Shown in pieces: positions 10,277 to 22,075 of a DNA stretch of 64,000 nucleotides. The notes beneath the pieces are model-generated. The model saw nothing but the letters and a program-made list of their open reading frames with translations, was not told the origin of the DNA and made no database searches. Source of the stretch: Hippasteria phrygiana (Eukaryota > Echinodermata > Asteroidea > Valvatida > Goniasteridae); contig JAZGUH010000329.1 in the NCBI GenBank assembly GCA_037893225.1, forward strand, positions 248,001 to 312,000, written 5' to 3'. Within the stretch, counting starts at the first letter, position 1. Each line of letters opens with the position of its first letter. A program made the translations under genes and the position numbers.

Positions 10277-13200
10277 GTGAGTCTTAAATTTCTACATACA
10301 CTGTAAAATACTTTGATGCAATCTCCACATCATCTTTGTAACATCTTGCAACGTCTCGAGTCTCGACAACATTAGGAGATCAGATTGGCGTAGCGGTACT
10401 TTCCTGCCCCTGTCACAGCTGTGACCCTGGTTCAAATCCCGCCTGGGTTTTCAGTCCCTGGGTCATTCCATGACAAATCACCTAAATGTTTTGTAAATTT
10501 CCGAAAAGTTGTCAGGGTTCTGACTCGGATTTTGTTGAAATTTTCTCTATAAGTACCTTTACATGTCTCATGAACACATGCACAATTTCAGTGTCTATAA
10601 CTCCAAGTGGTTTCTGAGATACATGTATATGACCCCTGACATTTCCTACCCCGCCCCCTTTTTTCCCATTCATAGTTGCACCGATGAAGTTTTTTGCTTT
10701 TTTAGAGGCCCATACATGTACATGTACATGTACGTGTATACAAAATGTAGGGCCAATGATTTTCCGTTTTAGTGGAAACCAAACAGAATTAACAGAATTG
10801 GCCTCTTTCATTGTGCATTCATTTACATGTATGAAATAATGTCGAATGGAAATGAAACAGATTTTTGTACACTGTTCTAATGGGCGAAACGGAAATGAAG
10901 ATTTGTCAAAACGGAAAATTGACTTTTCTGAAACGGAAAATCATTGGCTCTACGTGTATCTCCAAAATACATCAGGGTTTGTACCCGAGAATTGCTCCAT
11001 AGAATAAATGGCATCCATTCTACAAGATTTTGCTATCAAAAGTCCCATACACCAGGTTTCGTTTGCAAGATATATGTAGGTCCCCAAAACCCTTATTTGG
11101 GATAATCGACGTCACTTTCTGCTACAGGGGGCTGGCCCGTGATGGTGAATTGACCAGTACATGTTGTCTCTGCTGTGACTATTATGTCTTTTTCCACAAT
11201 CAGATGGCCATCACTCTTCACCCGACTCACAGTCAAGCATCTCTTTGGTATCAAGGTCAGTGCAGAGGGACTAGAATACCTCAAATCTGACGAACCTTAC
11301 ATCATTGTATGTAACCACCAGAGTACTATTGATCACATTGGTGAGTACAGAAGATATGAAAAATGACAAACATGCAAAAACTTCTATTTCGAAATTGGTT
11401 GAATACTTTCACTCTATTGAAGTCTACATGTATCATCATCATACTCTACATGGAAAGTGATGAAGGAGATCAGATTAAAACTCAAAAACAATGAAAGTTG
11501 TTCAATTTTATTAGCAGAAAAACCCTTAAATTTTACCCCAAAAATGCAAGAAATCCAATTTCTCATTTTACGCAACGTGGCAATTATTAGTACATGTACA
11601 CTTTTCAAAACAATAACTACAATACATTAGACTCCTCAAACTTATCAGATCAACAACTAAAGGCAAAACTTGTAGAAGTGCCGCGGCCTAGTGGTTTGGA
11701 GCACTGAATTCGTGATCTGCCGGTAATTCTGCAGGTTATGGGTTCAAGCCCGGTCCTGGGCTAAGACACTTCTACGTCTAATATGGGTGGAGGCATTATT
11801 AATGCCTTGCAGTGGACAAGTTACCCATCCCATCCCCATATTCACACCGTGAAGAGATCAGATTATCTGGTCTTGTTTCAGTGTGAGTGGGCTGGTTCTT
11901 CCACACTTTCCTAAGTAGCCCACACCTCGAGTGCCCTTTGGGCTTGTGATGGCGATTTGCATTAAAAAAAGAAAAAAAAGCTCTGGCAGTCTCCTGAAAA
12001 AAAGTTGGAATGGGTGGCTCAACATCCCTGATGAACTGGAACTCGCATGTCAACACTCCATGAAGCAATGCCTGAAATCCTTTATGATAGAGTGTAACAT
12101 GCATCGGCGTTTGAAGCTTTTTTGGTGGCTTTAATTTTCCCATTCACATTTTGTTCAAATTTTCAGCAATGATGGAATACTGGCCGAAGCGCTGCTCCAT
12201 CATGATGAAGGACTCTGTCAAGTATGCAGGGCCGATGGGCATTGCAGCCATGCTCTGCGGTGTCATATTCGTCAGCCGGACAAACCGTGAGAAGGCCAAG
12301 GAAGCCATGGATAACACCATCAAAATCATCAAGGAGAAAAATGTGAGGCTTTGGAAATTCACTAGAAAGTGATAACATGTTCATAAGTACATGTAAGAAT
12401 GATGATCACTCCTATGACACAGCGAATGTGAATAACTTTGAAAATGTAAGACTCTTGCAAGACTCGTCACAGAATCTAGACTCTTCAGTTACACAATTTA
12501 ACATACATGTAGGTCTTGGACTTCGACTCAGTCTAAGAAACATAAGAACTTACACTTCCCCCCCCCCCCCCCCCCCCCCCTTAAATTAGCGACGGGCCTA
12601 CATGTGGTGTTGTACATGGACATTTATGTATTTCGTAGGCCAAGATCTGGGTGTTTCCAGAAGGAACAAGAAAGCTGTCTGACAAAAATCTTCCAACCAC
12701 AGGGAAGAACATGGAGTACTTCCTTCCCTTCAAGAAGGGTGCCTTTAACCTTGCAATACAAGCACAGGTTGGTGGACTATCAGCTTTCCACTTAATTTAA
12801 TAATTAACCCTTCATGTTCCCCTGTGAAAATACAAACATGGATGACCAAGAGTCTTCGACTTAGTAGTACGTTAGTTTTCCCTTTAAAAGCCTCAAGCCG
12901 TAATCCATCACACAGTAATGATGGCCCTGGAGCAGGCCCGGGAAATGGATGAATGATCATGAACTTTATTACATTTTGTGCGCACACCTAAAATACTTTC
13001 TCCATTGTGTATTGGCCGAAAACAACCAGTTCTGACAGACCATGTTTAAACATACCCACGTACATGTATGTAACGGGCTCTTGACCAATAGGAATATACA
13101 AAATGTAAGTGAAACTGTCTCAGAAATTTATGAATGACAGTTTTTGTTGTTTGTTCATGCAGGTGCCGATAGTCCCTGTGGTATTTTCGTGCCAAGAATC

Positions 13201-15077
13201 ATTCTTCAGTTTCAAGGAAAAACACTTCACCTCAGGTGAGTTTCTTTAATCATGAGCCCTTTACACATGTACATATGTATATTTTGTAGAAATAGTGATT
13301 TCACCTGAAACAAGTCATACATTTGTACTGAAAGTAAGGAGCCGCAGACCATTTGGCTTTGAAGGTCCATACAGTAACATAGTACAAACAGTATTAGTCA
13401 CTAAAGGCCATTCATATGGGAAGGGCAAAAATCATGTCAAATTTGCAAATCACTGATGCAAAGTCAGTCTTCTTTGCATTGATTGTGAGGTACATGTACC
13501 CGCTGCTTGGGCTGTCCCGAATATATTAAAAAAAAAAATGTATAAGCACGTACAGATACGACTGTTGCTATTTTAACAGGCTTCCTCAACCTGTCAAAAT
13601 CCAACACTTTTTGTGCAGTAAACCTATGGCACATTCTTTGGACTTGGACAAATTGGAACATCATGGCCCTACAGTCCTGAACCCATCAAAATTAGACAAA
13701 ACCTGCTGTTGGAGTTTGTAATTAAGGCTTGGGGTATTTGGGTTAATAGAAAAATTATGGCATGTATGTAGCAGTGTCAAATGCCGCATTTTTGTCGACG
13801 TAACTTTTGGTGGACGGAGGTTTAATGTTCCCGTCCGTATAAACCATTGACACTTACAAAATAATTACTGCAAAAACTGCAGGCTGGAGTTTGGTTTCTT
13901 CTTATCAGAACGTTATATGTACCCGGAATGAGCATGCAAAAAAGGTTGTTTTGCATGCGCGTGAAAAACTTATAGAATATTCAAATATTTGGTCAAACCC
14001 AGTTTCAAACATTATCATCCCAACCCACTGCTATTGGATTTGAATCGGCCAGCCATTCCCGTAGTCTATGGAAAAGCCGCTCGTGCAACGCGACGAGCGT
14101 CTATAATATGTGTGCAGATCTGGCGATTAATTATGCAAGACATCCGCCTCTTGACCTCTAGATTTTGACCAATCAGCCTGCTCGTTTTGTGGACCTTCGG
14201 GAAACCGCCGATCAAGGCGTGCGTTGCTACCCGGATATGCATATCTTTGAGAAATGTAAACATTTCTGCACGCGCACGAAATCATGTTGCAGTTGTACTG
14301 TGCGTAATATAGTACTGCGTGTCGCGTGTGGGGGGAGCACGCGACACGGCATTTGAATTATTTTATACGCGCCGTGATGAACATAGATAAACTGGGTCAG
14401 CTGATTGAAATGACGTCACAAGTTTGCAAAGTCCACTCCGATTGGCTGGCGCGCGGGGTCGCATAAATTAGCATGTCCGCATATATCAGACGTTGATATG
14501 CAATGCAATGCATGCAACGTCTGATACTCAGTCTACCATTCCCGTGGCAAACTAGAGCGCAATTGTAACAGCATACACTACATTGCATAAAGTTAACCTG
14601 GGAATAGGAATTTCTCTTACCAGAGAATTGATTTTCATTTCACAAAATGTGAAAACAAAATTTTAAGTGGGAAAAAATTTTCAAACATTTTCTCAAAACG
14701 GGGAAAATAATTTCCCACTTACATACATTCACAGTTGGGAAAAGTTGTATGTGAATTATTTTCACAAAAATTCCCCATTTCCATTCACAGTGTTCTGTAC
14801 CTGCACCGCATGTCCTAAGTGAATTTTGATCAACAACTGTCTTGAAAATGAAAAAGAAACTCTGGTCTAAGTGGTTAATGAAACTGAAGCCCTGTACTAT
14901 AAAGATCTCTTGCAATTGTTTGTCAATTTCTTTTTAGGTGAATTCAAGATGACCGTCCACAAGCCAATACCCACTGTTGGTATGACATTGAAGGATGCCC
15001 CAGAATTTACGGAGAAAGTACGAGATATGATGATCAAGACTTTCATTGAGACATCGGCCTTCAGGAGAGAAAAGTAA
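10098..15077 (+). CDS. AGPAT: 1-acyl-sn-glycerol-3-phosphate acyltransferase (AGPAT1/2 type)
   Basis: Transfers an acyl group from acyl-CoA to lysophosphatidic acid, making phosphatidic acid for glycerolipid synthesis, normally in the ER membrane. Six exons (10098-10276, 11204-11340, 12167-12342, 12639-12767, 13163-13235, 14938-15077) join with consistent phases into 834 bases, that is 277 residues plus TAA. This is close to human AGPAT1/2 (about 280). Visible motifs: a hydrophobic N-terminal segment (residues 4-20) and a second one (38-51); motif I NHQSTID with the catalytic H98 and D103; motif II GVIFVSR (137-143); motif III FPEGTR (170-175); motif IV VPIVPVV (208-214). Between FPEGTR and the FKKGAF block there are about ten more residues than I remember in vertebrate AGPAT1. 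AGPAT1 and AGPAT2 cannot be told apart here. No early AATAAA was seen after the stop. Confidence 0.95.
10385..10465 (+). mobile_element. tRNA-derived SINE fragment
   Basis: TTGGCGTAGCGGTACTTTC resembles a tRNA 5' part. GGTTCAAATCCCGCC is a good B box, followed by TGGGTTTTC. It lies in AGPAT intron 1. There is no cloverleaf with a paired acceptor stem, so it is a SINE and not a tRNA gene. Confidence 0.5.
11204..11340 (+). CDS. AGPAT: AGPAT exon 2
   Basis: Acceptor TTCCACAATCAG and donor GTGAGT. It completes the AAA codon and encodes residues 61-105, including acyltransferase motif I (NHQSTID). Confidence 0.95.
11679..11970 (+). mobile_element. tRNA-derived SINE with LINE-type 3' tail
   Basis: The head reads GCCGCGGCCTAGTGGTTTGG, then GGGTTCAAGCCC (B box). 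The 3' part AGCCCACACCTCGAGTGCCC, then GGGCTTGTGATGGCGAT and an A-rich end, matches the 3' end of the LINE fragment near 55250-55305 (GGCCCACACCTTGAGTGGCC, CGGCCTTGTGTTGGGCGAT). This is the classical arrangement of a SINE using its partner LINE's tail. It sits in AGPAT intron 2. Confidence 0.75.
12167..12342 (+). CDS. AGPAT: AGPAT exon 3
   Basis: Acceptor TTCAAATTTTCAG and donor GTGAGG. It codes residues 107-164 with motif II (GVIFVSR) and leaves in phase 0. Confidence 0.95.
12639..12767 (+). CDS. AGPAT: AGPAT exon 4
   Basis: Acceptor TATTTCGTAG and donor GTTGGT. It codes residues 165-207 with the FPEGTR motif and the FKKGAFNLAIQAQ block, phase 0 to 0. Confidence 0.95.
13163..13235 (+). CDS. 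AGPAT: AGPAT exon 5
   Basis: Acceptor TTGTTCATGCAG and donor GTGAGT. It codes motif IV, VPIVPVV, directly following exon 4 in frame, and leaves one base of a glycine codon. Confidence 0.95.
13236..14937 (+). other. AGPAT intron 5, no internal gene seen
   Basis: A 1.7-kb intron. It contains a stretch with many CpG and short palindromes (about 13900-14500), including CATGCAACGTCTGATA near 14512 facing TATCAGACGTTGATATGCAA near 14485. No open frame has a recognisable product. Confidence 0.5.
14938..15077 (+). CDS. AGPAT: AGPAT exon 6, terminal
   Basis: Acceptor TTTCTTTTTAG. It completes the GGT codon, codes residues 233-277 (EFKMTVHKPIPT...) and ends AAG TAA. It matches the C-terminal acyltransferase segment (PIPTEGLT type) of the family. 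Confidence 0.9.
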
Positions 15078-17480
15078 ATACATATACCTGACTTTACTTC
15101 TGAGGTTTTTGTATTTGAAATTTGTTCCTTTTAAAAAAATAATTGTGCAAATGTAAATGATACTATACATGCACATCATCAGACTGTAAACAATGGAGAG
15201 ACAAAATGTGCACGTATTGATTTGCCATCAGTTAAAAAATATGCGGGCATTTTAAATTAAGATAAGGATGAATAGAATGAAAATGTTCTCCCAAGAATGT
15301 ATACAAAGTGAGAATGTTGCGTATAATAATGAAATACATGTACCAGGCAAGGGGTGCATTTTATTCATTGCTTTCACTGTACATGTATGCCCCACAAAAG
15401 CCGCTTTCATTTAATTCCAGGCCAAAAACAAAAACGGTAGAAAATGATGTATTGTACACAATGTAGTGGACATTACAACAATAATCATTCCAGTAAATTG
15501 AAAGAATGTTGGTCGTGACTGAATCATTTTTGGGTTTTAATTGCTTTGACACTATGTTTCAGATGAAGGAAAGAGTTGTGGAACAAACAAAGAAAGGGGT
15601 TACAAAAAAAGCTTAAATTTTATACAATTGACCGTTTTAATCAAAAGTACATGTACATGTAGTCCACCTAACCAAATTACTATCAAAGGCCTAATTATGA
15701 AGATACATTGTACATCTCTTTGACCCTTATTTTATAACAAACATACAATGTACATGAATTGTATTTTCAGAAACTTGTACCAGATGGGTGTGTTCATACA
15801 GTATCATGGACAGCCATTCAAAGTGTTAATCATTTATTCACTTTTTATACAATCTGTCATTTGTAAATTATGCATAAGTTACATATTTTATGACAATTAC
15901 ATGTACAGGAAGTCTATCATCAAACAAAACCACAAGGGAAACTGACTAGGTCATTATGAATGAATTTACAAAGAAAACTAGCATGAGAGATCTACCAACT
16001 AATTAGCTAGTGTCTTAGTTGGGGGGGGGGGGGGGAACTAGTCAGAAGTCTATTTGGACACAATGTGTACTTGCCAGTAAAAAAATACACATTTTATTTT
16101 GTGCTTGTGTAAAAAAAAAAAAAATATTTAACTTTTATCTGTATTAACCATACATGTAGCGTGCTAGTAAATACTGTAACACTGACCTGTTTAACGTTGT
16201 GCGCATAGATGCTGGGAAAACAGAAAAAATTCTGTTCCAGTAGCTAGTCTGGTTCCCGGACACTACTTTAGACAAATTGGAGGGAATTATCAGGTCGGGG
16301 AACGAGGCTATTTCCAACGATTGTCAGCCGACAAAAAATATTGCTTAGTAAAAACCAGCTTTCCAGCCAAAACTCCATGTGATGTACATGTATGTGACCA
16401 GTATTTAGTTGTTGTTTGCTTAGCTTGACAGTCACATGGAGGTACACGTAGGGCATGTTTTTTGTTTTTTTACTTTTTTCCCCGAAAGAAATTAGGGTTG
16501 GGGCCATTAAAAGTAGCGAAAAGAACTTTTTTTTTTGGCCTAATGAATGCTACATGTACTGTCCGTGCTCTTTTAGAGTTTCACCCCGAAATTTTTATTT
16601 TATTTTATATGCTATTTAAATAAGAAGTACTGAAAAGAAAATCAAATTTGTGGATGAACACTGATAATATCTTTAACTGATCACTGATAATGACATCTGG
16701 GTGTTTTCTATTACGCTTTTATGCCTTGATGACAAGATGAAAAAAAAAGAAGTGAAGTTAAATGTATACAGTGTAAATGTACAGTACATTTGTACGTACA
16801 ATGTATGTTGCTGGGGTTAATTAACCCCTTGCGTACGGTTGACACAAATACATGCAGATTGAAAATTGCCACCTGGCCGGTTGATTACACGCCAATTTCT
16901 GCATTTTCAATCCATTATGCTTGGCTGCACAAGCCCCATCCAGCGCCCCCATATGAAATCCAGGGTCAAGGGGTTAAACTGAGAAAGAGTGAGTGTCTGC
17001 ATTTATGCGTAGTTAAATGTGGTATATACCATTTCAAAACTACTGAATTATTAGGAAATACCTTACTTTACTGTGAGTGAATAACAGTCTCAAGCATCCT
17101 GTGAAATCACAGCATCTGGTGTGCTGTGGTTTTCAAGAAAAGTGGAATTTTGTATCAATTTCCAACGATTGCCGGCTGGCAATCATTGGAAAAACTTAAC
17201 TATTTTCAAACACTGTCCCCAATTTATTAAATTTAGTTAGTCCACATTTTATTTGCAATACTGTTACAAATCCGTTAATGGGTGCTAGTCTGGTTTCCTA
17301 ACCTGATAATTTCCCAGACGTCTATAAATGGTTCCATTTCGTCTGAAGGAAATCAGACTACAAAAACATAAAATTTCTTGGGTTTTTTTCAGCAAAACTT
17401 TTAAAATAGGTCAGCGTCACAATATTTACTATAAATATGAACCCCCTAACCCATCCATTTTCGAAAATTACAGCAAAAGC
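15078..17480. other. AGPAT downstream region, repeats only
   Basis: No gene recognised. A G tract lies at 16021-16035 and A tracts near 16112. Partial copies of the composite element family of 21.3, 35.0 and 36.3 kb occur near 16190-16330 and 17030-17320. The first AATAAA after the AGPAT stop is at about 17536, which would imply a 3' UTR of about 2.4 kb, so the true end is open. Confidence 0.4.
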
Positions 17481-18027
17481 AAATGGAGTATACTACCTTT
17501 AATTCATAAAATTTGCAAGCGTTTTCCTGCCAAAAAATAAAGGTATTGATTTAAGTGATAGAAATTTAAAGTTAAATACTTTTAAATATGAAACTGCAAT
17601 TTGCTGATTTTGATCAGTTTGATTCAGTAATTATGCATTATATCTACATTATTTTGTTGACATGGTTGAGGTCTAGTTTGTCGTTATACATGTATATCCG
17701 TACATCCCCAAGTCCATCGTGTGTGTCTGGTCTAGGGGCTGAATGGACATTATACTACAATGTATATTTTCTTGTGCCAGTTTAAATCAAAATGAGAATA
17801 GTCTTGAAGTTACATATATTCGTGTACATCCATGAATGTGTGTAATTTGTAGGTTGTGTTTATGTTTTTTGCAATGCTGTCTTGTGCAACCTTACACATG
17901 TACTATGTGTCAAAAAAACATGTCCTACGTTTGATCCTAAATAACTGGTGTTTACCAATGGAATTAAACCAAAATTTCAGATCATGTAAAAAATGACAAA
18001 TTTATGGAGCGAATTTCATCAGCTTTG

Positions 18028-18362
18028 TACAAGAGGGTGAGATTTAAGCGCCATACGAAAAAAAAATACTCCCTTTCAGAATCTGCGTCCTCCAATGTCG
18101 ATACAGCGCTGGAGACGGTGTGACTTATGGGGCTATCTCAAGGAATGAGTCTGTCGGACGTCCCTTTGCGACTCTTGATGTGTTGCACCAAACGATTGAG
18201 GTGTGCAATGACCTCCTTCAGAAGCTTTCGGCCGCAGCACACACACCTTCTGCCACCGTCTCTAGTGCTGTATCGACATTGGAGGATGCCAAGTCGGAAG
18301 ATTCTCAAAGTGAGAACTTTTTTGTTCGTATGCCGTTTAAATCTCACCCTCTTGCACAAAAG
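18028..18362 (+). mobile_element. Foldback element, about 335 bp
   Basis: The left arm (AAGAGGGTGAGATTTAAGCG, then TCCTCCAATGTCGATACAGC) is inverted in the right arm (GCTGTATCGACATTGGAGGA, then AAATCTCACCCTCTTG). The two plus-strand open frames of 86 and 95 codons inside it are shadows of this structure. It sits between the two duplicate blocks. Confidence 0.75.
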
Positions 18363-18624
18363 AAAGCTGCTGAAATTCGCGGCATAAAATTTGTCAGCCT
18401 TGTTTAAATGATCTGAATTCTGAAATGTTGGTTTAATTGCATTGGTAAACAACACAGCTATTTAGGATCAAAATTGGGACAGGTTAAATGCTTTAATTCA
18501 TAAAATCTGCAAGTGGTGCAAGTGTTTTTCTGCCAAAAAATTAAGTTATTGATTTAAATGTAAGTTGAATATAATACTTTTGAAATACGAGACGGCAACT
18601 TGCTGATTTTGATCAGTTTGATCA

Positions 18625-18765
18625 GTTTTGACCCTGCAAGACCAGCACAAGACCAGCAGTCTTAATCCAAGTCTTAAGCTATTCAAATGAACTGTAACAA
18701 AAGCATTCCTTTGTCATGGTTTATGCCTGTTACATGTACTTGTGCCTGTTCTCGACTACAACACT
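18625..18765 (+). mobile_element. MITE family B copy
   Basis: Contains CAAGACCAGCACAAGACCAG, AGCTATTCAAATGAACTG and TCTCGACTACAACACTG, as at 8221-8424. It is inserted in the second copy of a local duplication. Confidence 0.7.
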
Positions 18766-19392
18766 GGTAATTATGCAATCTACATTAATTTGTTGAGGTC
18801 TAGTTTATGGTATCCGTACTTCCCCAAGTCCATCATGTGTGTCTGGTCTTGGGGCTGAATGGAAATGTACATTTTCTTGTGCCAGTTTGAATTAAAATGA
18901 GAATAGTCTTGAAGTACTCTATATGTAAATGTACATCTCGTTTATTTGTTTTGGTTTTTTTTGCAATGCTGCATTTCTTCTGCAACCTTACATAAGTATT
19001 TACATGTGAGCCAATTTTGAGTTGCGGTCTATGGTTATAGTGCTGTACATGTTTGCCGTGTAAAAATGTATACTTCATGAATCTATTCTTTTCCCTAACC
19101 CATTCTCTCCGGCTGTATGCCATGCAGGCTTGTGTAACACACACAATAGGCAAACAATGGATGAAATATGCACATGAATGTGCATATAAATTACAACTGG
19201 CCAGGTGGTCTTTTTCAAACCGTGGTTATAATTATGGCCGTCGTCCATATTCAATGGGTAATGCCATTTTCTATTTGAGGTGCATGGTTATAAAGTGCTA
19301 CATGTATACTTGAACGTGCAAGTGTAAAAATGTATACTTCATGAATCGATTCTTTTGCCAACAACTGCTACATATGTATGTATACACTTATA

Positions 19393-20511
19393 CCGGTTTC
19401 ACACTACACTGAACTTACCCGGGTAATTTATTACCCGGGTAGTTGTAATTACCCGGGTAGAAACTAACCCGGAGAATCGGTTTCACACTACAAAATTAAC
19501 CCTGCAATTCTGCTTACCCGCTTCAGCGCGCACCCGGGTAACTTGTAGCCGCATTCACACTATGCGAATGGTAACCCGGAGAATGTGCATTGCTTGAACT
19601 CTGCCCTAGCCATTGTTTCGTCGGCGTAAAAGAGCGAAGTGAGAGCGGCGCGAGAGCATGCAATGCAAATTCAAAACAAATCAGATCAGCATTGGTACAT
19701 GTAGCGTGCACGCGTCATCCTTTAGACTTAAAGACAAGTCGTTTAGACAGTCGTGTTTTGTCTGCTAGGCGCCGTATTTACCAGCGCGGTACGCAATAAT
19801 ATGCCCGCCTTTCGTGAAGTTCCGACAGGTCTTCTTTCCTTCATACCAGTCAGTAATTGGACAGTCGACACACACGCATCTTGGGGCCAAGGTTGCACGA
19901 ACGTTCCCACATGTTATTATACCGCTCGCTACACGTAACCCCTGCAAAGTGCGAAATAAGTATTATATACGCGGGGTGGTGCAGTCGGACTAATGCCGAC
20001 TAATTACCGACTTGATTTCAAGTCTAGTCATCCTGCAACTGTGCGGTCTAGACTGGTGCCTTGCATTAAGTGTATGTAAAATGTACTTATTAAGACGAGG
20101 CATCATCTACGGAAGACTGGTGCCTTTCATTAAGTATACGTAAAAATAAACTTAAGGCGATGTACCAGCCACGGAGGCCGTACTAATAAATTACGTCACC
20201 TTCGCAAAGTTGGCCGATAAAACACGACAAAGCGCACGCACCCACCCACGTACCTACCCGGGTAGAAGAAAACCCGGCGAGCATTCACACTACTGATGGT
20301 AACCCGGAGAATCGTCTCAAGGTCGTCGTTAACCCACCTCGCGAGCAGGGTTAGAAATTACCCGGGTAAGTGGCGTTTTTGGGCAGTTAACCCGGAGAAT
20401 TTCTAACCCGGCGAATTGTAGTGTGAACGCTCCACATTACCCGGGTAATTGCCGGGTTAAATTTTTCGTTAACCCGGCAATTACCCGGGTAAGAGCATAG
20501 TGTGAAACCGG
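19393..20511 (+). mobile_element. 1.1-kb DNA transposon with TACCCGGGTA palindromes
   Basis: Terminal inverted repeats CCGGTTTCACACTA (19393) and TAGTGTGAAACCGG (ending 20511). The subterminal regions on both sides are crowded with TTACCCGGGTAA and related words. A second nested pair of ends (CGGTTTCACACTACAAAATT near 19480; GAATTGTAGTGTGAACGC near 20413) suggests one element inside another. The internal open frames of 60-70 codons have no recognised product. The superfamily is uncertain. Confidence 0.7.
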
Positions 20512-21284
20512 CATTGGTGACAGAAAATCATGCAGAGTGGCTTGAAAAATTATGAGATGCCACACTCGACAGCATGCACTGCCTGTAACACTTGCTTCTT
20601 CCCCCACCTCTCCTACCTCAGGCTATACCACCTTGGACACGGACACGGGCATTGCGATCAAATCCCCACCCCTGGGGCACTGCCACCTGAACGAAAGTAT
20701 AAAGGCCCAATTTCCACTCGAAGGACCAACGTCTCCAATCTTGGGCACGACAAAATACCAATCCTGATATGCTGAGGTGGAGAAGTGGTGGGGATGACAA
20801 TTGAGATGCTGGTGGCATACATGTATCGTTTTCTATTGTTCTCAGTCATGTCAGGTGTGCGCATGCTCAAAACGATGCGCGTATGCTCATGATCAGTAGC
20901 AAAAAGGACCCAGTATGTCTGCTGCCACCAGCATCTCAAAGTTTTCCACTGAGCCAGCGTCATAGGATTATCATCAGACTCCATGAATATATTTACTCAT
21001 GATGCATTGCAACACAATTATGTGCTTTTATAATGGAACAATAATATTTTGCAATGGCATAAGCTTCAACCTTATTCCAACCCTATTTGTCACCTCACTC
21101 TCTCCCTTACCCTATGTTTCTTATTGTTTTGGTGTACATGTACATGTATGGGCCCCACATGACCATGCACAGTATCAGTGTTGTAGCCATGGTGAAATTA
21201 TAGTGTAGGGGCATTTTGCTTAAGGATGATGGACAATGCGAGCGCGGGGTGCAAAGCTCTTACAGGTCCGGGGTCTGCTTAAAG

Positions 21285-21735
21285 GCAGTGTACATGATTG
21301 GTCATTGTTGCAATTTTCAGGAATGGGCAGATTTGGGGGTTAGTATTTTATAGGAAATATCGTTCCACTGACCTGTTCAAAGTTTTGCGTTGTTGGATGG
21401 CGAAAAAACACGAGAGAAAAACGGCACTCGTTTTCAACCGTCGGGCGGATGATAGCCTTTAGTCAAGGCGCGCGTGGCTATCTGGGCGCGTGACGCGCCC
21501 CGAATGCCAACATGTCCGGGGTGCGCCTTGATTAAAGGCTACAGGGCAGATTTCCAACGATTTCCAGCTGGAATTCGTTGGAAAACGATATATATTTCCA
21601 CTTTTCTTGACAACGACAGCACACCTGGCGCCATAATTTCACAGGATGATTGCGACTACTATTAACTTCCGTCTAGTAAGGTATTTCGTAATAATTCAGT
21701 AAACAAAATTGGAGGATTACCAATCGTGTACACTA
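21285..21735 (+). mobile_element. Composite inverted-repeat element, copy 1
   Basis: Ends AGTGTACATGATTGGT and ACCAATCGTGTACACT. Internally TTTTGCGTTGTTGGATGGCG, a nested palindrome of TAGCCTTTAGTCAAGGCGC type (21450-21541), TTCCAACGATTTCCAGCTGG and CACCTGGCGCCATAATTTC. The same order is inverted at 34969-35427 and partly present at 36245-36840. Confidence 0.75.
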
Positions 21736-21897
21736 TGTTTTAGGAGCCCGAAAAATTTTGGATTCTAGATGCTCTGTGGTGCAATCTGAGGCAATTCCTG
21801 GCCACTTTCCCTTGACTGTTTTGTGCAAAAGTTTTTAAGATTATTATAGACAAAATTTAGTTCAGTTGAAATTGTTTAGAATATATCTTGCCAGGGA

Positions 21898-22075
21898 TGT
21901 ATTCGAATCCATCACAAGTCCCTGCAAGTCCCTGCAAGTCCATCACAAGTCCTCCAGTCCTAATCCCAATCACAAGATGAGCTTTGACAAAGGCTCAATG
22001 AAAGGACTTCTATGATGGGCTTGCGAAAGGACTTGTGAAAGGACTTGCAGGGACTCTAATACAACTCGGACTCTT
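21898..22075 (+). mobile_element. MITE family B copy
   Basis: AAGTCCCTGCAAGTCC at the left is inverted as GGACTTGCAGGGAC at the right, with CCTAATCCCAATCACAAG and GAGCTTTGACAAAGG inside. These match the complete copy at 63678-63917. Confidence 0.65.

Larger units (their letters stand above)
17490..18975 (+). repeat. Local tandem duplication with a MITE in the second copy
   Basis: 17490-17880 and 18490-18975 share, in order, CTTTAATTCATAAAAT, TTGCTGATTTTGATCAGTTT, ATTATGCA, GGTCTAGTTT, CCCCAAGTCCATC and GGGGCTGAATGG. The second copy carries an extra block of about 130 bases (18625-18765) belonging to MITE family B. The first copy therefore shows the empty site. Confidence 0.75.

Noticed and set aside
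18120..18407. Two plus-strand frames of 86-95 codons
   Set aside because: They lie inside a foldback element, and the antisense frame is of equal length.
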